The translations under genes were made by a program, and so were the position numbers. Shown piece after piece: positions 17,338 through 26,595 of a stretch of 60,684 nucleotides of DNA. Positions within the stretch are counted from its first letter, which is position 1. Every line of letters begins with the position of its first letter. The DNA comes from Carboxylicivirga sediminis. GTDB taxonomy: Bacteria > Bacteroidota > Bacteroidia > Bacteroidales > Marinilabiliaceae. The stretch is from the NCBI RefSeq assembly GCF_018156225.1, contig NZ_JAGTAR010000033.1, positions 1-60,684 of the forward strand. The letters are read 5' to 3'. The notes beneath the pieces are model-generated. The model had not been told where the DNA came from and ran no database searches. It was given only the letters and a program-made list of their open reading frames with translations.

Positions 17338-18474
17338 ATGAAAATAGCCTATGTTATGGCATCACATGTGCCAAGTAAAAATGCCAATAGTGTTCATGTC
17401 ATGAAGATGTGTCAGAGTTTGGCAAAATTAGGGCATGAGGTGACTTTATATTCCATTTTTGTAGAAGGTATAGCAGAAAAAGGAGTTGATGATGTCTATG
17501 AGTTTTATGGGGTAGAGCCTAACTTTAAAATTGAGAGTATTTACTTTCCGGCTAATGCACGCTTGATGAAGTACCGTTTTGTTTACCTTGCTATTAGTAA
17601 ATTGATAAAATGGCAACCTGATTTGGTGTATTTCAGAGGGGTATTAGCAGCCTATTATCTTAATTTGCGTTCCCGGATTCCTTTTATACTTGAGTCGCAT
17701 GGCCCGGTTTTACAAAGTGGAAAGAAGCAAAATCAATGGATGTTGAAACGCCTGTTAAAGTCAAAGCAGCTGAAACAGTTTGTAGTAATAACAGAGGCGC
17801 TGAAAGATATATACCAAACAGATAAAACATTTACAAAGGCTAATGTTAACACCTTAATGCTGGCTGATGGTTCTGATAGAGTGCCTGATTTTGAAAAGAT
17901 AAATGATTTCGCTCTTCACAAAGATGCTTTACAGGTAGGTTATTTTGGACACCTTTACAAGGGACGAGGCATCGATATCATTTTAGCTGTAGCCAAAAAG
18001 CTCGAGCATTATGATTTTCATATAGTTGGAGGCAAGCAAAAAGATATTGAGTATTGGAAAGCCCAGGCTGAAGGCATTACCAATATTCGTTTTCATGGTC
18101 ATGTAAGTCCGGGTATGGTGTATAAATACCGTAATAGCTGTGATATTCTGCTGGCACCCTATCAGCAAAAGGTGTATGTGGCAGGAGGGCAACAGGAGTC
18201 TGCACAATATATGTCACCGCTAAAGGTATTTGAATACATGGCTTCACGTAAGGCTATAATCTGTTCCGATATGCCAGTGTTGCGCGAGGTATTATCAGAG
18301 AAGAATGCCTTGCTTGTTCAACCCGATTCGCCTGAGCAATGGAGCGATGCCATTGTTAAATTAGAAGATATTACATTGCGTAATCGTATTGCAGAGGAAG
18401 CCTATAAAGAGTTTAATGAGCATTATACCTGGGATAAACGTGCAGTATTAGCCCTTAACGGTATTAAACTATAG
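17338..18474 (+). CDS. Glycosyltransferase family 4
   Basis: The ATG at 17338 gives MKIAYVMASHVPSKNANSVHV, the expected first strand and loop of a GT4 enzyme. A longer version from a TTG at 17278 would run through a hairpin and is less likely. The protein is about 378 residues. The acceptor domain includes LESHGPV, and the donor domain starts near LQVGYFGHLYKGRG and ends with SPLKVFEYMASRKAIICSDMPVLREVL, the GT4 signature region. It probably adds one sugar of the repeat unit. It follows the AsnB-like gene after about 70 bp with a hairpin in between. Confidence 0.88.
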   Translation: MKIAYVMASHVPSKNANSVHVMKMCQSLAKLGHEVTLYSIFVEGIAEKGVDDVYEFYGVEPNFKIESIYFPANARLMKYRFVYLAISKLIKWQPDLVYFRGVLAAYYLNLRSRIPFILESHGPVLQSGKKQNQWMLKRLLKSKQLKQFVVITEALKDIYQTDKTFTKANVNTLMLADGSDRVPDFEKINDFALHKDALQVGYFGHLYKGRGIDIILAVAKKLEHYDFHIVGGKQKDIEYWKAQAEGITNIRFHGHVSPGMVYKYRNSCDILLAPYQQKVYVAGGQQESAQYMSPLKVFEYMASRKAIICSDMPVLREVLSEKNALLVQPDSPEQWSDAIVKLEDITLRNRIAEEAYKEFNEHYTWDKRAVLALNGIKL

Positions 18475-18488
18475 ATTGATTGGAGTGT

Positions 18489-19580
18489 ATGAAAGTTGTA
18501 ATGTTGATTGATAGCCTCAGAGACGGAGGGAAAGAGAGAAGAGCAACTGAGTTGCTGCAAGGACTGAGCAGGTACTCTGATGTTGATTGTAAAGTGATTT
18601 TATTGAAGGATAATATTCATTACAAAGAAGTTTTGGATTTGAACTTCGAAGTAATTGTGTTTAAGCGGGTTTACAAACGAGATATTAGTGTTTTCAAAAA
18701 AATATATGATGTAATAAAAAACTATCAACCCGATATTATTCATAGTTGGGGCTCTATGCCCTCAATTTTTTGTTTACCGGCTGTGCTGCTGCAAAAAAAG
18801 ACATTTATAAATGCCATGATATCTAATTCGGTTTGTCCGGTGATGTCTAAGAATTGGATTCGGTCAAAAATAACCTTTCCTTTTTCAGATGTTATACTGG
18901 CTAACTCCAATATTGGCATTAAATCATACCATGTGCCTCAGAGTAAGGCGATGGTCATTAGAAATGGATTCTGTATGAGCCGTGTTGAGAATTTGCCTGA
19001 TAGAGATAGTGTTATTGATGAGTTTGATTGGCATGATCGTAAAGACCATTTCTTCATTGGAATGGTGGCTTCCATCGATTACCGAAAAGATTTTCCATTA
19101 TTCATTGAGGCCGCTAACCAATTTCTGGGGAGCAATAGTAATGTTACCTTTTTGGTTATTGGGGATGGGCCTGATAAAAATGCTGTAGAGACTATGGTAG
19201 CACCTGGAAGTAAAGAGAATATTCTGTTTTTAGGCAAGCGAAGAGGCGTAGAGCGACTGGTTAATATGTTAGATATTGGTGTTCTTTGTACTCATGGCGA
19301 AGGAACTTCCAATGCCATTATGGAATACATGGCTTGTAAAAAGCCAGTGGTGGCCACAAACGTTCCGGGTAATGCCGAACTGCTAAAGGATGGTGAACTT
19401 GGAGTGCTTGTAGAACGTGGTAGTAGAATGGAGCTTATTGATGCTTGGCAGAAAATGAAAGATAACCAGTCATTTGCCCAGGAATTGGGGCAGAAAGCCT
19501 ATAATTACATTACAGAACATATGGATAATAAGGTGGTTGTACAGCAATACGTCGATTTATATCACCAGCTAACCCAATAA
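18489..19580 (+). CDS. Glycosyltransferase family 4
   Basis: The ATG at 18489 gives MKVVMLIDSLRDGGKERRA. A TTG three codons earlier is a less likely start, and GGAG at 18482-18485 could act as a ribosome-binding site for the ATG. The 363-residue protein has IHSWGSMPS in the acceptor half and the donor motif CTHGEGTSNAIMEYMACKKPVVATNVPGN with the E-x7-E spacing. It strongly resembles the first gene of the locus (938-2017) in its domain layout. The sugar is unknown. It lies 4 bp before the second AsnB-like gene. Confidence 0.88.
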   Translation: MKVVMLIDSLRDGGKERRATELLQGLSRYSDVDCKVILLKDNIHYKEVLDLNFEVIVFKRVYKRDISVFKKIYDVIKNYQPDIIHSWGSMPSIFCLPAVLLQKKTFINAMISNSVCPVMSKNWIRSKITFPFSDVILANSNIGIKSYHVPQSKAMVIRNGFCMSRVENLPDRDSVIDEFDWHDRKDHFFIGMVASIDYRKDFPLFIEAANQFLGSNSNVTFLVIGDGPDKNAVETMVAPGSKENILFLGKRRGVERLVNMLDIGVLCTHGEGTSNAIMEYMACKKPVVATNVPGNAELLKDGELGVLVERGSRMELIDAWQKMKDNQSFAQELGQKAYNYITEHMDNKVVVQQYVDLYHQLTQ

Positions 19581-19584
19581 TACT

Positions 19585-21288
19585 ATGTCAAGATTTCTTT
19601 TAACTGTAAAACGTTCAGGTGAGCAAAAACTTACTCCCGAGGTTGTTAAGTTAATTTCAGATACTATTCAGCCTGATAATATAAAGTACAATAATCCGGT
19701 GTTAATTGATAGCAAAGGAGTGCAGTATGCAGCTATTAATCCGGTTGCGTCTTTACGCTATTCCGAAAGCGGTATTTGTTTTGGGGGATTATCTCATCCG
19801 GGTGATGAATGGGACAGGGTAGGCTCCGAATTTAAACGGGGTGATATTGTTATCTGGCGTAATGACCAACAATGGCTCGAAGTATTATCGGATCCTGTAG
19901 CAGTCAGAACTCTTTGGTACTATCTAGATGATGAGCAGTTTATCATGTCAACCTCACAGCGTGCCATTTCTATGTTATTGGGCGACTTTGAGTTTAATAA
20001 GCAGGCTGTTCCCTGGATGTTACAGTGCGGCTCAATGGGGCCCAATGCCTGGGATAAACGGGTACATTATCTGCCCGGCAATAGTGTGCTTAAACTCAAC
20101 CGCTTGAACTGGTCGGTAGATATAGTAAGTGACCCCTTAAAAGCGAATGTGATTGAGCGCACTGAAGCAGAACAGATTGACATGCTTAAGGAGACTATTA
20201 ACGGTGCATTTAGCAATTTTGAATATAAGCCGGAAGAGTGGCAATTGGCTTTATCTGGAGGGTATGATAGCCGTACTTTATTGTGTTTTCTGCAACAGTT
20301 TGCCGAGCCTCATTGCTTGACCTGGGGCATAAAAGAGGCAGTTAATATGCCTGCAAATGATGCGTTTGTAGCTAAAAAGCTGGCAGATCATTTTAACCTG
20401 AAACATACTTATTACGAAACCAATGTGGCACCCGAACCTGTTGATACAATTTTTAAGCGATTTTTGATTTGCGGAGAGGGAAGAGTTGATCACATCTCGG
20501 GATATATGGATGGTTTTGCCATCTGGAAACGCCTATTTGAAAATGGTGTGCATGGAGTCATACGGGCCAATCAGGGATTTGGCCAACGGCATGTGAGCAG
20601 CGAGATGGATGTAAAACGTTGCGTTGGTATAAGGCTTAACTCTGAGTTGTTGTATACTAAGAAGTTTGATGAACTAAACTTGAGTGAAGATAATCTGCCG
20701 GAATGGGTGGCTCGTAAAAATAATGAGACACTTGAGGTTTGGCGCGACAGGTTGTACTATAATTTCAGAATACCTTTTATTCATGGCGGGCTAAATGAGC
20801 TGAAGGTAGCTTATACCGAAGTGGCTAATCCCTGGTATACCTACAATATCGTCAAAAAGGCGCATGAGCTGCCGGATGATTCACGAAGTCAGAAAACCAT
20901 GTTTAAAAAGGTACTTCATACGATTGGCCCCGATATTGACTTTGCTAAGTATCCGGCCATTGAGTTTGCTCACGAAATTCTGCATAAGCCCCAAATTAAA
21001 GACTTTTTAATAGGCTATCTGAAAGGGATTAAAAATAGCGAATTGTTGTCTGATGAGTTTGTCAATTATGTACTATCGCGTATTGATAAAGAGAAGGTGC
21101 GGCCAAAACGCTTTAGCAAGCGTGCCATTGCCATCTTTGTCAGGCAGCATCTGCCAGCTAAGTTAGTCAAGTTCTTACGAAAGGTTCCTGTAACCAGGGA
21201 TTTGGATGATTATACCCTGGCTTTTAGGATGTACCTTTTAGTGGAGATGGTTCAAATACTTAAAAAAGACAGCTCATTACTCAAATAG
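19585..21288 (+). CDS. Asparagine-synthetase-like protein lacking the glutaminase Cys (2)
   Basis: This 567-residue protein starts MSRFLLTVKRSG and so has no Cys2 for glutamine hydrolysis. Its N-terminal third is a degenerate glutaminase-like fold (VRTLWYYLDDEQFIMSTSQRAI, LPGNSVLKL). The PP-loop LALSGGYDSRTLLCF lies near residue 222, and an AsnB-like C-terminal half follows. Chemistry is expected to be carboxylate adenylation and amide (or ring) formation. It is the second Cys-less AsnB-like gene in the cluster and does not closely resemble the one at 15645, so the two probably act on different substrates. Its stop lies 4 bp from the stop of a convergent ATP-grasp gene. Confidence 0.75.
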   Translation: MSRFLLTVKRSGEQKLTPEVVKLISDTIQPDNIKYNNPVLIDSKGVQYAAINPVASLRYSESGICFGGLSHPGDEWDRVGSEFKRGDIVIWRNDQQWLEVLSDPVAVRTLWYYLDDEQFIMSTSQRAISMLLGDFEFNKQAVPWMLQCGSMGPNAWDKRVHYLPGNSVLKLNRLNWSVDIVSDPLKANVIERTEAEQIDMLKETINGAFSNFEYKPEEWQLALSGGYDSRTLLCFLQQFAEPHCLTWGIKEAVNMPANDAFVAKKLADHFNLKHTYYETNVAPEPVDTIFKRFLICGEGRVDHISGYMDGFAIWKRLFENGVHGVIRANQGFGQRHVSSEMDVKRCVGIRLNSELLYTKKFDELNLSEDNLPEWVARKNNETLEVWRDRLYYNFRIPFIHGGLNELKVAYTEVANPWYTYNIVKKAHELPDDSRSQKTMFKKVLHTIGPDIDFAKYPAIEFAHEILHKPQIKDFLIGYLKGIKNSELLSDEFVNYVLSRIDKEKVRPKRFSKRAIAIFVRQHLPAKLVKFLRKVPVTRDLDDYTLAFRMYLLVEMVQILKKDSSLLK

Positions 21289-21292
21289 CCAA

Positions 21293-22498
21293 TCAGGCTT
21301 TAGATGTTTTGCCTGTCATGTAGCGGAATAATTTGCTGGCGATGTATCGGCTAACTTTATAGAGAACTTTTCTGGTAACCACCGGATCATCGGTATTCAT
21401 ATAATGGAAATAGAGCTTGCCTTTATAGCTTTTAAGTAACTGTTTAGGCGTTTCATTTTTTGTAGATATTGAATGATAGGCACTTCGCATATCATACAGT
21501 TCATGGATATACGCAAAGTTATCATTGGGCTTTTCTTTAGGCACAATGTTTTGGTTGGTTACATCATTGTAATAGGCTAATGGCAGGTTAGCTCCGCCAA
21601 CAGTGCATACGAGGGTATTTAAGTCAAAACGTCCAACGGTAGGTTCAATCAGGTAAAACTTCCCATTATTAGGGTTTTGCTTGTATTCCATAGAGCCAAA
21701 ACCCTTGTAGTTAACCAGCTTAAAAAATTGAATGGTTTGCTCTAGTATTTCAGGATGGTTAAATGGTCTGATGCACGAACTGGTGCCTGTTAAAGAGCGC
21801 CACTGCCTTATCTTTTGACCAGTAAAAGATTGCACAAATTCACCCTTTTGGTTGAAATACACAAAACAAGCGTAGATGTCGTTAGCCCCGCCGGGGATAA
21901 ATTCCTGAACAATCAGTCTGTCTTCTATATTAAGAACGTCCGCTATATCCGCTTCATACTCTTCAAAAGTATCGTAAATGATTGCTTTGGGCCTTTCAGA
22001 GGCATACCAGGCTGCCGTTTTCACAAACGGTTTAACAATGATTGGAAAGTCAAGTGATTTGACTTTTTCGATGGCATCAGCAGACGTAATATTAACTGTT
22101 GCAGGTGCCTGAAGGTTGTTCTTCAGGGCAAAATTATTTAATTCTCTTTTGTCTAATAGCGTATTTAAGGTGTCAATGGAGGGGAAATTAACCAGGAAAT
22201 GTTCTTGAATAACGTCGTAGTGCTCCATAACGAACTCAAGGCGATGATCACTTGAAAGGTATAGCACCGGTTTAACCTTTAAGCGCTTGGACAGTGCGAT
22301 TAACTTTTCCAGTAAATCTTCCTGGGCATTATAATCAATAATCTCAGTAACCCGTTTCGTTTTATTTTCAATGCTGTTGGCCTTGTATGAAAACGCATAT
22401 AACGGAATTTTGTATTTATATAGGGAGCGAATAATATCGTATCCGGCTTGTGTAATATCCAATATGACTGCCGGGTGTAAGTGGTTGTTTGAATTCAT
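21293..22498 (-). CDS. ATP-grasp carboligase (COG3919-like)
   Basis: This 401-residue ATP-grasp protein is encoded against the direction of the locus. It has an N-terminal Rossmann-like part (PAVILDITQAGYDIIRSLYKYKIPLYAF), then the central ATP-grasp region (FPIIVKPFVKTAAW; DRLIVQEFIPGGANDIYACFVYF). A metal-binding end follows (YKGFGSMEYKQN, YLIEPTVGRFDLN). This pattern fits the predicted carboxylate-amine ligases of the COG3919 kind found in polysaccharide and surface-modification clusters. It probably attaches a carboxylate-bearing group, but the substrate is not known. It lies 10 bp downstream of the beta-helix lyase gene, so the two form a small opposing operon. Confidence 0.8.
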   Translation of the reverse strand: MNSNNHLHPAVILDITQAGYDIIRSLYKYKIPLYAFSYKANSIENKTKRVTEIIDYNAQEDLLEKLIALSKRLKVKPVLYLSSDHRLEFVMEHYDVIQEHFLVNFPSIDTLNTLLDKRELNNFALKNNLQAPATVNITSADAIEKVKSLDFPIIVKPFVKTAAWYASERPKAIIYDTFEEYEADIADVLNIEDRLIVQEFIPGGANDIYACFVYFNQKGEFVQSFTGQKIRQWRSLTGTSSCIRPFNHPEILEQTIQFFKLVNYKGFGSMEYKQNPNNGKFYLIEPTVGRFDLNTLVCTVGGANLPLAYYNDVTNQNIVPKEKPNDNFAYIHELYDMRSAYHSISTKNETPKQLLKSYKGKLYFHYMNTDDPVVTRKVLYKVSRYIASKLFRYMTGKTSKA

Positions 22499-22508
22499 CT
22501 TCGTAAAA

Positions 22509-23777
22509 TTACTTCGTGGTTTGATTATTAGTATATATTAACGAGTTTAGCCAATCTTCAATATTGGTAAAGCCATTATTGTTATCATCATCGTGTGGGT
22601 TATCTGGAATTATTAGTTTGTGACAGGCCGCCTGCTCAATGTAACCACCAACTTCATCCTCATGAAAAATCCATTTGCCCGTCATCTGGGTAACATCTTT
22701 AATTATTCGCTCATCAATGGCATCTCTATTCTGAGGAAATGCACCACAATGAGCCAGTACACGGTTTAATAAGCTATCAGTTGGAATTAAATCCATATGT
22801 GGATAATGGAACATAGGTGACGTTGCAATAATTTGCTCACCAGCCTGATTATATGTTATGCCTCTTTGCCATTGTGGCTTATTTTTACCTTTGACTTGAT
22901 TGCCGGATAAGTAGGCAACGGCATTTTCAGAGATGCGCTCACTGAATGTTATAATATTGGAGTTTCGGTTTTTAATGCCAGGTACGTAATAGTTATTCAA
23001 TGCTACAATCTGAAAAAGTGAATTACCGTTTTCCCTGTGCCCGAAGTAAATACAATGGGTATCACTGTTATATATAACGTTATTGTATACTAGCGTTTTG
23101 AGTGACTCACCTTTTACAAGGGGATTACGATCTGCATTATGAACGAATAGATTTTTCAGAACAGATAGCTCCCCATTATCATAGGCCAGCAAGCCATAGG
23201 CATTGCCTCCTTTTGTATCAATGGCTTCACTGATGATGCAATTACTGATAGTGATACCATATTGTGTGGCAGCTATGCCAATGTTTTCATCCATTCCCCA
23301 GCTTATAGAGCAATGATCGACAATAACATTATAGGATGAATCACGCACTGATGCGATAGTTAAGCAATCTTGCTTCCTGCTGTTAACACCGTACCTGAGT
23401 TTAATATTCTGGATAAGCACATCATGGGTGTGAACAAACAGTGTTGCGTTTGAAATGGTAACGCCCGGTTGTGGAGCCGATTGCCCGGCAATAAAAATAT
23501 AGGGATTGCGTATATACAAGTCGCGATATAGCTTAATTACACCAGAAACCTCAAAAATGATAATGCGAGGGTAGTTTTGATTAACGGCCCATCTGAGGCT
23601 TCCTATGCCTCCATCCTTAAGAGTTGTAACAGTCAATATTTTTGGCCGTACTTCTGTTTGGTAGGCATGCCGAGTATCTGAACCAAAACCTTCGGCTCCC
23701 GGAAAGGCATTTTGCGACATGCCTGCCGTAGTATATGTCAGAAATATTAATAGAAGAATAAATAGTCTTAATTTCAT
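22509..23777 (-). CDS. Secreted pectate-lyase-like parallel beta-helix protein
   Basis: The ATG at 23777 gives a clean signal peptide (MKLRLFILLLIFLTYTTAGMSQ). An ATG-like start seven codons earlier would spoil it. The mature 400 or so residues begin NAFPGAEGFGSDTRHAYQ, run through LKDGGIGSLRWAVNQ, and contain FIAGQSAPQPGVTI and VDHCSISWGMDENIG, the hallmarks of the polysaccharide lyase family 1 (pectate lyase) beta helix. A C-terminal DNPHDDDNNNGFTNIEDWLN segment resembles a Ca-binding dockerin-like or EF-type motif. Lyases in polysaccharide loci often trim or release the polymer, as AlgL does for alginate, and that is the likely role here. Confidence 0.82.
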   Translation of the reverse strand: MKLRLFILLLIFLTYTTAGMSQNAFPGAEGFGSDTRHAYQTEVRPKILTVTTLKDGGIGSLRWAVNQNYPRIIIFEVSGVIKLYRDLYIRNPYIFIAGQSAPQPGVTISNATLFVHTHDVLIQNIKLRYGVNSRKQDCLTIASVRDSSYNVIVDHCSISWGMDENIGIAATQYGITISNCIISEAIDTKGGNAYGLLAYDNGELSVLKNLFVHNADRNPLVKGESLKTLVYNNVIYNSDTHCIYFGHRENGNSLFQIVALNNYYVPGIKNRNSNIITFSERISENAVAYLSGNQVKGKNKPQWQRGITYNQAGEQIIATSPMFHYPHMDLIPTDSLLNRVLAHCGAFPQNRDAIDERIIKDVTQMTGKWIFHEDEVGGYIEQAACHKLIIPDNPHDDDNNNGFTNIEDWLNSLIYTNNQTTK

Positions 23778-24033
23778 ATTAAAGTCCGCCAAATCCAATA
23801 GTTGAGTTCACAAATCGTGGTAATTTAATTATTTAAGATTAATAAGTAAATACTAACCAGGTCAGAAGGTCGCAATATGAAGGCATATTGACTACAGAAA
23901 TGACTAGTTGGTCTCCATAATTAATTTAGTCATCTGTATTATTTGCGTATTCGTGTAATAAATAGCACCTGTAACCAAAATATAATAAATCGTAGTAAGC
24001 TTTTACCTAAATTGAAATTGCAATCAAAATCAT
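23778..24033. promoter_or_regulatory. Divergent intergenic region in the polysaccharide locus
   Basis: About 256 AT-rich bases separate the - strand lyase gene from the + strand glycosyltransferase, so promoters for both directions must lie here. No confident -33/-7 motif, operator or hairpin was identified. A short + strand ORF that starts at 23943 ends out of frame inside the glycosyltransferase and is not considered a gene. Confidence 0.4.
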
Positions 24034-25116
24034 ATGAGGAAAAAAGTTGGGGTTATAGGTGTAAAAGGATTACCTGCCATAGGAGGCACTGCCTACGTTG
24101 GTCAAAACCTGATTGCTCAGCTTAAAGAGCAATATGATTTTACCGTTTATGCCCTGAAAGATCGAATACCGGAAGGAAGTAAATGGGAGGATGGTAAACA
24201 GATAGCGTTTAATAATTTCTTCATAAAAAAACTGAATGTATTTATCTATTATTTAAAGTGCCTGTTTCATGCATTATTTGTGACTAAATATGATTTAATC
24301 CATTTGCATCAGATCGATGGCGCATTTATTTTGCCTATCCTTCGTATAAAATACAAGGTGATTGCAACGCATCATGGTAAAACTTATGAAGTTGAAAAGT
24401 GGAGCCCTGCCATACAACGGTTTTTTCTGTTTAATGAGAAAATTCTGATTCGTTCAGCAAATGTGGTTACAGCTGTATCAGAACCATTAAGTGACTATTT
24501 GAACAGTAGTTACAATGCTAGGGTTCGGTTTATTCCCAACGGAATTAATGTTGAACAAAGCGTTCAACCAATGGAGCGTTCTGGGTATTTGTTTTTTGCT
24601 GCTGCCCGCATAATCCCTTTAAAAGGCTTACATACATTGCTCGAAGCCATGAAAAAAGCCAATTATACAAGTCCATTAATTGTGGCTGGAGATATGGAGC
24701 AGATGCCCAGGTATGCCGAAGAAATAAGGTTGGCAGCCAAAGGGTTAAATGTTGATTTTATAGGATTGGTGACTGATAAGAGCCTGTTAATGGCTTATTT
24801 AGAAAATTCTGATGCATTTATTTTTCCTTCATTTAATGAAGCTATGTCGATGATGCTTCTGGAAGCCGCTTCGGTTAAGGCACGAATTATCTGCTCTGAT
24901 ATTGATGCTAATAAAGCTGTATTCAATGAAGAAGAAGTGTCATTTTTTAAAGTGGGAGATGCTGATTCTTTGAAGCAGCAACTGGAATTGTTGCAAAGCG
25001 GCTCTTCAAACTTTGATGAAAAAGCGGTAAAAGCTTATGACAAGTTAAGAACTCATTATTCGTGGAGTAGTATAGCCGAGCAATACATCAATAACTATGA
25101 AGAATTAATGAAATAA
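24034..25116 (+). CDS. Glycosyltransferase family 4
   Basis: This 360-residue GT-B enzyme begins MRKKVGVIGVKGLPAIGGTAY, an N-terminus like that of rhamnosyltransferase-type GT4 proteins. LIHLHQIDGAFILP is in the acceptor half. RIIPLKGLHTLLEAM and FPSFNEAMSMMLLEAASVKARIICSD in the donor half give the E-x7-E signature. It opens the right-hand segment of the locus from its own promoter region and is followed after 11 bp by an SGNH esterase gene. The donor sugar is unknown. Confidence 0.88.
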   Translation: MRKKVGVIGVKGLPAIGGTAYVGQNLIAQLKEQYDFTVYALKDRIPEGSKWEDGKQIAFNNFFIKKLNVFIYYLKCLFHALFVTKYDLIHLHQIDGAFILPILRIKYKVIATHHGKTYEVEKWSPAIQRFFLFNEKILIRSANVVTAVSEPLSDYLNSSYNARVRFIPNGINVEQSVQPMERSGYLFFAAARIIPLKGLHTLLEAMKKANYTSPLIVAGDMEQMPRYAEEIRLAAKGLNVDFIGLVTDKSLLMAYLENSDAFIFPSFNEAMSMMLLEAASVKARIICSDIDANKAVFNEEEVSFFKVGDADSLKQQLELLQSGSSNFDEKAVKAYDKLRTHYSWSSIAEQYINNYEELMK

Positions 25117-25127
25117 GATTTATTTGA

Positions 25128-25874
25128 ATGAATCAAACCCGCATCATATTTATTTTAGTAATACTAGTTATAGGCTTGGTAATATGTACTGTGTTTTTTG
25201 CCAATGGAATGTACAAGTACTATAAAGCCTACTTGGAGCGTGGCTTGTATCCCAATGGCAATGAACAAAGAGTCGAGTTGAAACTTGACAGCCTTCAGAC
25301 TGACATTATAATAATTGGTGATAGCCGAAGTAAACATTGGGATATATCCGATGACTGGTGGAATAGTTATGAAGTTCATAAAATGGCGCAATCTGGGTTT
25401 ACATCAGCTCAAGTTAGAGTGTTAGCAAATAATGCAAATATTGAAGGAGAGGTGAACTGTGTGATTCTATGTATGGGTATTAATGACCTGAAAGCAGGAT
25501 ACTTTTTTAAACAGCAGGAAAATGCAATTTCATCTACTGTTATAGATAATTACGAAAAGATAGCACAACAGTTTGCTGCCAACAACACAAAAATTGTTGT
25601 CTGCAATGTTTTTCCAGAGGGGCGGCATGGAGGAATCAGGCGTTTGATATGGCCATCTGGCATGCAGCGGCAAATCGAATCCGTTAACAAGAGCTTGCTT
25701 GAGCTTTGTAAGCAGAAGGGCTATCTGTATTTAGATGCCTATGGTACGCTAATGGATGGTCGAACTAAAACTCCGGCTAAAGCAAATTATTATAAGGACT
25801 TTTTACACCTCAATAATGAGGGCTATGAAGCACTGAATAAACAATTAAAAAAGTTATTAGATGGAGAGGCGTAG
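25128..25874 (+). CDS. Membrane-anchored SGNH/GDSL hydrolase
   Basis: This 248-residue protein has one N-terminal membrane helix (IIFILVILVIGLVICTVFF) and a periplasmic SGNH domain. Block I is IIIGDSRSKHW with the catalytic Ser in GDS. Block III is CMGINDLKAG with the oxyanion Asn. Block V is DFLHLNNEGY with the Asp-x-x-His pair. It is probably a carbohydrate esterase or acyltransferase that removes or moves acyl groups on the exported polymer. It overlaps the following acyltransferase by 14 bp, so acyl addition in the cytoplasm and removal in the periplasm may be balanced. Confidence 0.85.
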   Translation: MNQTRIIFILVILVIGLVICTVFFANGMYKYYKAYLERGLYPNGNEQRVELKLDSLQTDIIIIGDSRSKHWDISDDWWNSYEVHKMAQSGFTSAQVRVLANNANIEGEVNCVILCMGINDLKAGYFFKQQENAISSTVIDNYEKIAQQFAANNTKIVVCNVFPEGRHGGIRRLIWPSGMQRQIESVNKSLLELCKQKGYLYLDAYGTLMDGRTKTPAKANYYKDFLHLNNEGYEALNKQLKKLLDGEA

Positions 25875-26322
25875 TTATGCATTTGGTGAACTACCTACAG
25901 CTAGCAAGTACAAAAGAGCTATTAGGAATTTATTGCTTGTTCCGGCCTGGTTCTGCCCGGTTAAAAAATGGCGTGCTATGTTTCATCGTTGGCGAGGCGT
26001 TAAAATGGGCAAGAATGTGGAGATTGGTTACATGGTAATACTGGATAACAGAAGACCCGAATTAATCACAATTGGTGATAATGCCTTTGTCACAGCCATG
26101 AGCGTTGTACTAACGCATGATTTGTCACAAAAGAATATGGATGGTACTGAAACAGTGGGTGCTATTGAAATTGGTGAAGGGGCATTTATCGGGATGAATT
26201 GCACCATTATGCCAGGGGTTAAGATTGGTAAGAATTCAATTATAGGCAGTGGTGCTGTACTTACAAGAGATACTGAAGATAACTCTGTATATGCCGGAGT
26301 GCCGGCCAAAAGAATTAAATAA
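25861..26322 (+). CDS. Hexapeptide-repeat O-acyltransferase
   Basis: This 153-residue left-handed beta-helix acyltransferase has GKNVEIGYMVILDN, IGDNAFVTAMSVVLTHD (with the catalytic-type His), IGEGAFIGMNCTIMPGVKIGKNSIIGSGAVLTRD and the terminal SVYAGVPAKRIK. It is related to the LacA/Maa/WbbJ sugar O-acetyltransferases. It overlaps the SGNH hydrolase by 14 bp and is followed after 24 bp by the acyl carrier protein gene. The donor could be acetyl-CoA or, given the neighbour, an acyl-ACP. Confidence 0.87.
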   Translation: MERRSYAFGELPTASKYKRAIRNLLLVPAWFCPVKKWRAMFHRWRGVKMGKNVEIGYMVILDNRRPELITIGDNAFVTAMSVVLTHDLSQKNMDGTETVGAIEIGEGAFIGMNCTIMPGVKIGKNSIIGSGAVLTRDTEDNSVYAGVPAKRIK

Positions 26323-26346
26323 TTAACAAACATAACGACTAAAAAG

Positions 26347-26589
26347 ATGAAAGATCAAATCAAGACATTTATATCTGAAATTACCTTTATTGAAAAGGAT
26401 ACAATAGCAGATGACACATTGCTCTTTGAAGAAGGCATATTTGACTCAATGGGCTTGTTAAGTCTAATTACCTTTTTGGATGAAGAACTTGGTGTGAAAA
26501 CAGAGGACAGCGATTTAAATGAGGAAAATTTTCAGAGTATTAACTCGATAGTCGCCTTTCTGGAACGGAAAAAATCACTCGTAAACTAA
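26347..26589 (+). CDS. Acyl carrier protein
   Basis: This 80-residue acidic four-helix carrier protein has the phosphopantetheine site FDSMGLLSL, with Ser34 in D-S-M where D-S-L is usual. It is not the housekeeping AcpP, which would lie in a fatty-acid cluster and have the DSLD context. With the AMP-ligase (29572) and AsnB/NadE-like genes it forms a tight set resembling a dedicated carrier for an acyl or aminoacyl group. The expected route is that the AMP-ligase charges the 4'-phosphopantetheine arm and a downstream transferase uses the thioester. A phosphopantetheinyl transferase must be supplied from elsewhere. Confidence 0.88.
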   Translation: MKDQIKTFISEITFIEKDTIADDTLLFEEGIFDSMGLLSLITFLDEELGVKTEDSDLNEENFQSINSIVAFLERKKSLVN

Positions 26590-26595
26590 ACTGCT

